This document shows, piece by piece, positions 27,805 to 37,400 of a stretch of DNA of 64,000 nt. Source of the DNA: Hyalella azteca (Eukaryota > Arthropoda > Malacostraca > Amphipoda > Hyalellidae); the NCBI RefSeq assembly GCF_000764305.2, contig NW_025936130.1, positions 62,001 to 126,000 of the forward strand. Direction: 5' to 3'. The notes under the pieces were generated by a model. It made no database searches. It was not told where the DNA came from and was given only the letters and a program-made list of their open reading frames with translations. Position 1 is the first letter of the stretch, and each line of letters begins with the position of its first letter. The translations under genes and the position numbers were made by a program.

Positions 27805-27966
27805 GTAGGCATACAAGTCACTGGGTCGGGCCTCAGGCGCAGGTTCCGATGCCCTGAAGCTCTCACCGCGCCGCGCTCTCTAGCCCGAGGCTCGCCGAAA
27901 ACATTCACGAATTTTCTTGCTTCAATTCAACGTAGAAAAAATGTTTGATTGAAGCTTCTGCATTAA

Positions 27967-28276
27967 TCCCCTACATCCGTATGTCGCTCTACGGAACATA
28001 AATTTCAAATAAAATTATACGTAAACTATTGAGTATAGCAACCTGAGGACGTTTGTACGCAACAGAGAACATTTTAAAGTAACTTTCAACTTAAATTATA
28101 CGTAAACTATTGAGTATAGCAACCTGAGGACGTTTGTACGCAACAGAGAACATTTTAAAGTTGTATGTGGCGGCAACCATCAGTGCAAGTCATTTTGCGC
28201 TCACTAGACCGTATCTTTTTCGGGAAATAGGCTTGTGACAATATTGCTCCGGTTACTCATGTCAGGCGGTAGAGGA
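27967..28276 (+). mobile_element. piggyBac-type MITE, copy 2 (with internal duplication)
   Basis: This 310-bp copy is flanked by TTAA at 27,963 and 28,277. The left terminus has changed (TCCCCTACATCC) and the right reads GGCGGTAGAGGA. An internal ~81-bp segment from aaattatacgtaaactattg to cattttaaagt occurs twice in tandem, which explains the extra length. Confidence 0.9.
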
Positions 28277-28714
28277 TTAAACAAGGAACAACCATCGTAG
28301 GTTTAACTCTTCACTGATTCGTTTGGTTTTCTTCTGTGTTTGTTGTGTGGAGTATCGCTTTGTAATCTCAAGATTCATGTCGTCGGCTTTTAAACCTGTT
28401 ATTGTTTCTATTTAATGAACAAGTGCACTCCTTTTATCATTTCCGTTATTTAGTGATGTTGTCCCGTAATTGGGGGATGATTTATTTCTTGATAACGAGA
28501 CTCTCCCCGGTCTCGGCTGATGCTATTCAATAACTAATGACGGGAGAAAGCCACTACGCGGGTGGCTTACTTTTTTAATGGCTCTCCTTCAATTTTTTTT
28601 CGTTGAGGTTTGCCGGTTTTTTATTAAAGCTACTAGAGGAGTGTCGTGTTGATTGAAAGCAATTGGGACGGGAAATTTTGGGGTGTCTGTGATCTTTTGT
28701 TCTATTATTATTCT

Positions 28715-29163
28715 AACCTCAATTTCAACGTAGTCATAAGTTGATTGATGGTCCGAACCTCAATTTTGGCGTAGTCGTAAGTTGTATGATGATCATAACC
28801 TCAATTTTAGCGTGGTCGTAAGTTGTATGATGATCATAACCTCAATTTTAGCGTGGTCGTAAGTTGTATGATGATCTTAACCTCAATTTCAACATATTCG
28901 TAAGTTCTACTGTGATCCTATAATCTCAGTTTTAACATAGTCGTAAGCTCAATTATGGTCTACACCTCAATTTCGAGGTTGTCGTAAGTTCTATGCATAT
29001 TATAATTTCAATTTCAAGGTGGTCGTAAGTTCTATTTTAATCCAAACTTCAACTTCGAGGTGGTCGTAAGTTCTGCGCAGATTATAATCAAAATTTCGAT
29101 GTGGTCGCAAGTTCTACTATAATGCAAATCTCACTTTCGTAAAATTTTAGTAAGTTCTCAGGT
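28715..29163 (+). repeat. 41-bp minisatellite, about 11 units
   Basis: The unit is aacctcaattttagcgtggt plus cgtaagttgtatgatgatcat. Units 2-4 are nearly identical, and later ones decay steadily. Most units keep GTAAGTT. Confidence 0.93.
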
Positions 29164-29495
29164 TAACATTCTGTCGCACCTCTCTTCTTTGATCGGTCAA
29201 ATTTTGTAAACGAACGGAAGGACGGGAGATCTCCGCCGTCTGAATTATCCTCGAGTATTTAACTCCCAGGTCCTTCTATCCTTTATAACATTTATGTGCA
29301 ACGCTCTCTTACTGAGGGTTGTGCAAGTGTATAGGTCGTTTGATATGCTCTTGACGAGTCGTATCGTGTTTATTTAACTAGCCTGTCTTGCATCACTCGA
29401 AGAAATTTCGGAGTTTTTGTCCATTATATCGATGCACTCTTTGTTTTTGTAGGGTCCTGTCATCACAGCCGACAAGGCCAGGATGTCCTAGCCCT

Positions 29496-29525
29496 GTCAT
29501 CCTAGCCCTGTCGGGCTGGGATGAC
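29496..29525. repeat. Short hairpin, 13-bp stem
   Basis: GTCATCCTAGCCC and GGGCTGGGATGAC pair with one mismatch around a 4-base loop. The left half is preceded by a partial direct copy (gtcctagccct). Confidence 0.75.
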
Positions 29526-30343
29526 CGATGCCGATAGTATATATAACCCGACGAAATATCGCATCGCAGCTAAATGCAGAAAGTGTGTCAGTATTTGGAC
29601 AGGAAGACACATCCATTTTCCTGAGTGTATGAGAGTCCATTCTAGCGACATCCAATGAATTTAAACATTCTAGCGACATTCACTTAATTTAAATTCAATA
29701 ATTTAATTTTTTAAACATCCACTTAATTTTCACCGGGTCATCGCTGCGCCACTTGTCTCGCTCGTATATCTACTGCGTCTGGAAAGCTTGGATTTTTTCA
29801 AGACATTACATGAATTTCAAGTCTATCGGGTCATTTAAATTTTTGTTGTTTGTGCCCGATGGCTTTTTTTTATCTTCCTTATATAATATTAAGGCATAGA
29901 AACTGACAATTTTCTGACAATAATCGTTGCCTCGTTACATATTGAATCATATGAATTATCATTGATAAATACGGCTCTTTTCTTCCTGCTCCCAACGTGT
30001 TCTTTTGAGTTAAGTATGTTTATTTTTTTAATTAAAAGCAATTATAGGTAATGCTTAATCATTAAAGCGTTATCTTATTTTGAAGATCTTTGATCAAACA
30101 CCACCTCGAGAATCAGAATTTGCAAGTGAATTTTCATGAATTTTATGTAGCAAGTTCCGTCTTGGTGTCAAGGTTATCCCTGGGCACGCCTCGCAACTTT
30201 CTGGGATCATGAATGCTTGTAAAATTGCAATTGTACTGCGAAATTTTCGTGTTGTGTTGAATAGGATACAATCATCACTTTTTCGAGATCTTCGTACATT
30301 TTACGTTGAGTATACAAATTTTTATCTTTTTCACGAATGAAGC

Positions 30344-30578
30344 ACGGCAGTCCTAATTGTATTTTTTTCTAAAATAATTACTCATATGATTATTTGTTTG
30401 CGTGTGCGACTTGATTATGTCGTCGCCTAGTATTTGTTTCTCTAGCGCTGTGCTGGCATTTGGACGACTGTCCTAATTGTATATTTTTCTAAATAAACAC
30501 TCGTACGATTATTTGCGTGTGCGACTTGATTATGTCGCTGCTCAGTATTTGTTTCTCGAGCGCTGTGCTGGCACGTGG
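30344..30578 (+). repeat. 120-bp tandem duplication
   Basis: The stretch tcctaattgtatttttttct to tttgtttctctagcgctgtg occurs twice with a 120-bp period and a few small changes. Confidence 0.92.
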
Positions 30579-31449
30579 CCGATATTGAGGAGGTATTCTG
30601 AGCAAGCGTTGGCACCCTCCACCTGCCGCAGCTGCCCACCTGCAGCAGGAGCACCACGCCCTGCGCTCGGGTGCCTGCAGTGCTGCGCTCGGGCCCTGCT
30701 TCGGCGTTCGGTCCTCCCAAGCTCTGGCTTTTAGTTAACAAATTTCCGCATTCCTCAATTTTCTATACATCAGTTTTAGTGTGATTTTCTATTCAGAGTT
30801 AGCTGTGTGCTTAATTGCTTGTTAAGTGCTCTCAGCATTGCATAGAGAACTTCTTTGTCTTTATTTTCCTCTAAATTATCTTTAATAAGTTTGATTTTAC
30901 AGTGTTCAAGAGATAGTTTTAGTCTAAAACGAGCTTTGCAAAGCTACAAAGTATTTCTTTCCATTGTTGTTCATTTGCCTGAGTCCTGACTATGCCAATT
31001 GCTCAGTTTTACTTTCAGAGAAATTGAACGCAGCAATCTCAATATTTTTGGCTGTTGAGTAGTCACAAATTTATCATGCTTTTTTTACTTACTTTTATTC
31101 GATTTTCCTTTAATTTCTTCACATCAACCCTGAGTATCGCTTTTTCAAAAATCAATATATTTGCTAATTAGCTTTTGTGCCCCGTTTAATTCATAAAATG
31201 TACGAAAATAGCAAAATATTGTTTTCATCATTCGTTCAGAAAATCTTTTATTGATCTTGACTTTATGACTTTGATCTCATCGGTGCTCAGTTTTCATTGT
31301 GAACTAATGCTCATAATTGTTAATGATATTCGTTTGTATATTCAATTATGTAACAATTTAGGTATTTGCAAAAAAAAATCGGTATTTATAAAGAAATAAT
31401 CTTTTGTTATTCAGCAGTGCAGATTTTACATACTACAAATTTATGAACA
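30579..31449. other. Region upstream of the giant frame
   Basis: A GC-rich island (about 30,590-30,720, with ctgcgctcggg repeated) is followed by AT-rich DNA. A pyrimidine-containing stretch ends in TTATTCAG at 31,414, a possible acceptor for a 5' untranslated exon. No convincing promoter motif was seen. Confidence 0.45.
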
Positions 31450-34400
31450 ATGTTTCGATTCGACAAAGTAAACTCTAAAATGGAAATAAAGCCTGACAAG
31501 AAAAGGACTACTAATTTAGCCAAAGAGGCTGAAAAAATATCTGCCGATTTTGACGAGTTTCTGAACAATTTGTTTGGTGGTAAAGTTTTGTCCAAGTTTT
31601 CTAAGTTTGGAAAATCCAATTCTATTCCTTCGGTTGGTGCTTCCGTATTTTCGAAAGATTACAGGAGCTCTTGTTCTGAAAAGCTTTCTAGAAGTGAATT
31701 TTCAAAATCATCATTCGGACGATCCACATCCTCCGTTTCCGAAGACCAGGGGCTAAATTATGGAAGGTCATCATTTGGGACTGGGACCTACCATGACCAA
31801 CAATCGCCTGAATCAAGAAAAAATCTACGATTCAACGAGCGCGTGTCGACTTCAGAAAGCATTGGAGGCGGGGAAATAATCGAAGAAAAATTGCCTAGTG
31901 TTGTCTCTGGCATTGCGCTCTGGGAAAAACGGTCTTTGAAAGATCCTCCTTTGAACCCCAGTTATAATAGAGCCCATGGGAGCTCCTCCATTTCCGTCAC
32001 TTCGAAAAACTATTTTTCAACTGTTGACGAACAAACTCAAGAACACAGGACACCTTTTCCTGCAATGCCATTACCGATGTCCAACGCTGAGTTATCATAC
32101 GGCAGATGCACAAACTCGTCGTCTACTGTTGTCACCACTTCAAACTTGTCAACGAGCAATTCTCCTTTTCTCGACTCGTACCGTCGAGTTATGTCTCCGG
32201 TTGGTGAGAGTCTGTCTCAGTCCACAAGTCCCGTTCCTTCTAAAAGTCTCCAATCTGTGTTAACAAGTGAAAGTCGCATGGCACCTTTTAATATATCTAC
32301 TCAAATCACAACAATTTACAACATCCCATCTTTAGCACATCTTCCAGATGCTTCAGAAATGACCCAGCCGAAAAATCATGTTCCGTCTAAAAACGAATTT
32401 CAGTCTCGCGAAGAGCATCAATCTTCAGAGAGTTACAAGTACGGTAGTAAAGTTGCCTCCGTTGAGCGGGTAGGTCGTTCATTTGTTGATTACAATCCAG
32501 CGTTAGACGATAAATTATTAGAAACTCGTAAGATAAAAGATGGCCCCGGAACATTGCGTAGCTCCTCCGAGCAAGAAGATTATATCGATAACATTTTACA
32601 GTCATTGCAATCGGCTGAACAACCTTCTAAGATGTCTCTTCATAACAAGTCTTTTGACTTTCTGCCTGATCGAAAATCACTGGAGAAAAGTGTGACATCA
32701 GACGCCCGATCTAAATCATTTGAGAACATCGATCGTTTTGAGACAGATGAACAACCGGTAAATGTGAGTAGTATGATATCTTACTTTGAACAACGAAGGA
32801 AACTTTCCAATACAATCAAAAGTCTATCCGAGGGCAAATTGATTGAATCACCCAATGTTCAGACGCTCAACAGGTCAAAACTTTCTGACATTCGTGTCAT
32901 AAATAAAGATGACAAACACACGAGCAACCTAATTCCATCGAATAAAAAATCCGTTGAACGCCGTGAACGGAGAAAGAAACCTAAAATAAAACAAACTACT
33001 GAGATAACGATAATTAAAACAATTCGTAAGAAGGAATCTTCATCGCTGAATCAATCGTTTGATAGTTCTGATTTGTCCCACAAAAATCGGCTCTTTATCG
33101 AAGATCCAGGGCGTCGACCAGCCACATCTTTGCAGCGAGATACATCACCAACAATTTATCCTGTCAGTTCAGCACCCAGTGTCGAAAAGCCAGTATACAT
33201 CGTTGAAGAAACTTCAGTCCTTGTTGAGGACTTGTCATCATCTAACCGGTCGTCTTACCTTGACGATTCTGCCTCAGCAAGCGATGCAGTTGCGAGTGCA
33301 CGAAACTCAAGAATTTCAACAGCAGATGTAAGACCAAGCCCAATTGTTGAAGCCATGAATAATGTTTCGAATGTGGCTCCCGATTCTTTTGTTTTGAATG
33401 CTTTGAGTGACGAGAAGAAAGTTGATTTGCCAACCCGTACCGATTCTATTGCTGATGAAGCTCAAGAGACCTACTATGACGCCCGAAGTTCGTTGCCATG
33501 CCTCACACCTGATGGAAAAATTTACAGCATAGAGCCTCTATTTGTAATGTTAGATAGTGCAAGCCAGACAATGGACGGCAATGATCTGCAAAGTAAAGGT
33601 GGAGCTGAAAAATTACAAATGGTGGAACATTTAGAGCCCACAAGAGAAAATTCTCGACTGGCGTCCGCAATAAAAACGAACTCTCTTGCCGGAAGGAATG
33701 ATTCCGTTATTAACAGAACCGGTTTGACATCTCCACTTCAGGAATCTTCTGAGTCTCTAGATTACTCAAATTCGACAAATGCACCCAGTTCAATTCAGGG
33801 ATCAAAGTCTGTTGTGTCAACAAACGAAATCAGTGTAGTGATTCCCCAAATTGGAACGGATCGAAAGTGTAGTACAAATTTTTCGGCTATTGCGCTACTT
33901 CCTCTGGCCGAACCAAATTTGACAGGACAAGGTGGTATAAATATTTTTGGTTCCCTTGTCGAGAAAACTGCTGAATCAAAATCTGCAATAACCAAGCCCA
34001 CTTTCGTTGATTCTTTAAAGTTGGAAGAAGAAAATGCGTCATCACAAGTCGAATTTAAGTCATCTCGAATAGAAAACGAAGAACGTATCAGCATATCGAG
34101 CATTTACTCATCTTCAAGTAATTCCGATGTTATGCGTGACAGTATGAAAGATCAAAGTTTAGATGAGATTTCAACACAGAACTCGCCTTATGTAACATCA
34201 GTCTTGAAAACTCCGACAAAAATAACTTCGGACATTACTGTGCTATCTGTTGGATTTCAAGAAAGCGCACCCACAGATAACATTAAAAGTTTTGCACCTT
34301 GCATCAGTAATATAAATGATGATCGAGTCGACTCTCATCGTACAAATTCTTCCTCCGTCGTTCCAGACGTCTCTAGAGTCACATTGTCTCCCCAGTTACC

Positions 34401-37400
34401 ATCTTATAAGATAGAGAAAGCTGGAATTGCGTCAACTTCGACGTCATCCACCTCCATCTCTTATCAATGTCGTGCCAATGCTGATGAGCAAACAACGGTT
34501 AAGATATATGAACTTGGACGTCTAGAAACAGACGAGCATACAGGTGAAGTAAATGCGGAGCTCACAACTGAAACTTATTCATCGGAGTTTGTTATTCCTG
34601 CCAGCAGTTCTGATGCTATTATCACCGCATCTGATAACATACAAAATGTTTCAGGAATTGCTTCAACTTTGACGACGACTGCTGTTCAATTTTGTGGCAA
34701 CTCTGATGGCATGCGAAGAATTGTTGAAAAGCCTGGACTTCGGAGTTATGATATCGTTGAGGACTCTACTAGAAGCGAAAGCCAGGCCATGAAATTTTTG
34801 AGGAAAACTGAGGATTCAAGTGTCAAACCTCCGTCTCATTCAATCTTAACTTCTTCTGTTGTTGCTATGGCCGTTGCTGTCCCAGATCATTCTGCTCAGG
34901 AAGCAATCGACACGGCGCCCGAGTGTGAACCTTCGGGTGGAATTGGGCCAGCATTGGTAGCTTCTTCGAACTTGGCCGTTGTTATCGCAGCTCTCACATC
35001 ACCTTCCACTGAAGCAAATTCCTGCGAACCGATAGTGCCGACACAACCTGAGCTTCTACCTGAGGGTCATGCCTCAGAATCTGTAATTACATCGAACAGT
35101 AGTGATTTTTTGACTACATCGAGCCAAACATCTAAGTTTCATGCTATTGGAGTCAATTCTCAAAAATCGGTTCATATTTTTCATCCAGCCGCTTGCCGTG
35201 CAGATAGTCAAATGGTAGAAACATCAAAAACGGCTACGGTGGTTACTTCTTCTACGTCAACAACATGCGAAAAAAGCTACTCAGAGTCAGCAGAAGCAAC
35301 GCGGCTCGAACTTGGATCTGAAAGTAAGCATTCTGAACGTCTCGTTTCTGCGAGTTGTGATGAAGTGATGAGCACATTGGACGATGCTCATGCGGTTGCT
35401 GAGGTTCCTTCAACTTATATGCTGACATCAGTCGTTGAGTCTCAATCTCGTGCCATGACTGATGAAAAGTCTAGAATGGCTGATATGGCTAAACTTCAAC
35501 ATTGCAATGTCGATGAAGGCTCTACGGAAAACCAGTGGAAAATGAATAAAATTGGGGAAACAACACTTCAATCGGGTGTCAGGCCGCCAAGCCATTCAAT
35601 CCTAACTTCTTCTGTCGTTGCTATGGCCGTTGCTGTGCCAGATCATTCTGCTCAGGAAGTTATCGACACGGCGCCCGAGTGTGAACCTTCGGGTGGAATT
35701 GGAACTGCTATTGTAGCTTCTTCGAACTTGGCTGTGGTTGTTGCTGCTCTTCCGCCACCTTCCAATGAAGGCAATCCTCCCGACTCGGTGCCAGGAAAAC
35801 CTGATTTGCCACCTGAAAGTCATTCCTCGGAGTTAATTAGTTCTAACAGCCGTTGTGATGTTTTAACGTCCGCATCTGATATCGCAAATGATGAGTCAAT
35901 GATTGCTTCTACTTCGACATCTACTGCTTATTTTGCTGTTAAATCCCATAGCAATACTACTGGTGACGAACAAAGAAAATTTGAAATTTCTGGACTTGAA
36001 ATTTATGATATCGATCAGAACTCTACCAGCCACGAGAGCCAGAGAACGAAATTTTTGACGAGTCCTGAAGAGGCGAGTGTCAAAACTCCCTCCCATTCAA
36101 TCCTAACTTCTTCTGTTGTTGCTATGGCCGTTGCTGTACCTGATCATTCTGCTCAGGAAGTTATCGACACGGCTCCCGAGTGTGAACCCTCGGGTGGTAT
36201 AGGGCCAGCATTGGTATCTTCTTCGAATTTGGCAGTAGTTGTCGCATCTCTTGCGTCACCTTCTAATGGGGCTAATGCCACCGACGCAACATTGCCGGAA
36301 GAACTTGAGCTCCCTACTGCGAGTCATACATCGGAGTCTGCTATAAATGAGAGTTGTAGTTGTGTTTTGACGACTACATCGGACAAAGAATCTAATCAAG
36401 AAGTTACTGGGAGATATTTGAACAGTGAATTTAATTTCAAACATTTACTGCCCTCTCAAACATCGGTATCGGCTTCTTCCTGTGTCACTCACAACGATGC
36501 TAAACGTCAAATGATGGAATCCTTGAAACCAGCAACGGCTGTCTCCTCTATCACGTCACCGACCACTCAAACAGTGGTGAAACCTATTATTTCTGAAAGC
36601 TGTACTTCGAAGTCTGATATTTCTAAGAGCATAACTGACGATTTAATGGCCAGGTCGAACAACGCACCTGATGTCCTCCATGTTACTGGAATGTATTCGA
36701 ATCCTACTGCGAATTTCGGGACTTGGACACATTCTCAGACTCCTTTATTGGCTTCTCACATGGATATAGACGCGGAAGCTAAACAAATAGCCGAATATTC
36801 TGATAAATGGTCAAATTCTCAGACTACAAGGAGGGTCGAAAAATACAGTACAAAAACAATTGTAAATTCATTGGACCTACAATCTCGAATGAAATACATT
36901 GATAAGTTGCAGAGTCACTTAGTGGACAGTTCTAGTTCATCTTCTCTAAGCATATTTACATCCAAAGATGTACCATCTTTCACTCGAAGTCCTGATTCAG
37001 ATTCCGAAAATGCAACTGAAGAACGAATTCAAAATCTTGGGTTACAACCTCCTGCCAAGATATGCTCAGTAACTTCTTCTGATTTTGGAAAATATCCGAT
37101 CACTGCATCTTTGGTTGCTCCAGCAGCAACTAATGATGCAAGAAGACCTGATGATGACCCAACCATATCTTCAAAATTTGAAAATCAACGATATCAGTTT
37201 TTGTTTGCAACTCCCAAAGAACACATTATTTCACGGCCAACTGATTCAAAGACGCTAACCACTGTGATTGCGTCCACTGAAAAAATGCTTGAGTTAAAGT
37301 CGAACGTGAGTGTTAGTGGCGCAGTTGAACAGCTGCCAACAACTGAAGTTGCTCGAGTGCCATCGAGTTCTCTTGAAAAAAAAATTGATGCAGATCATTG

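Noticed and set aside
27228..27816. Frames of 85-150 codons on both strands
   Set aside because: Explained by the AGC-rich repeat. The non-repeat edges show no recognisable domain.
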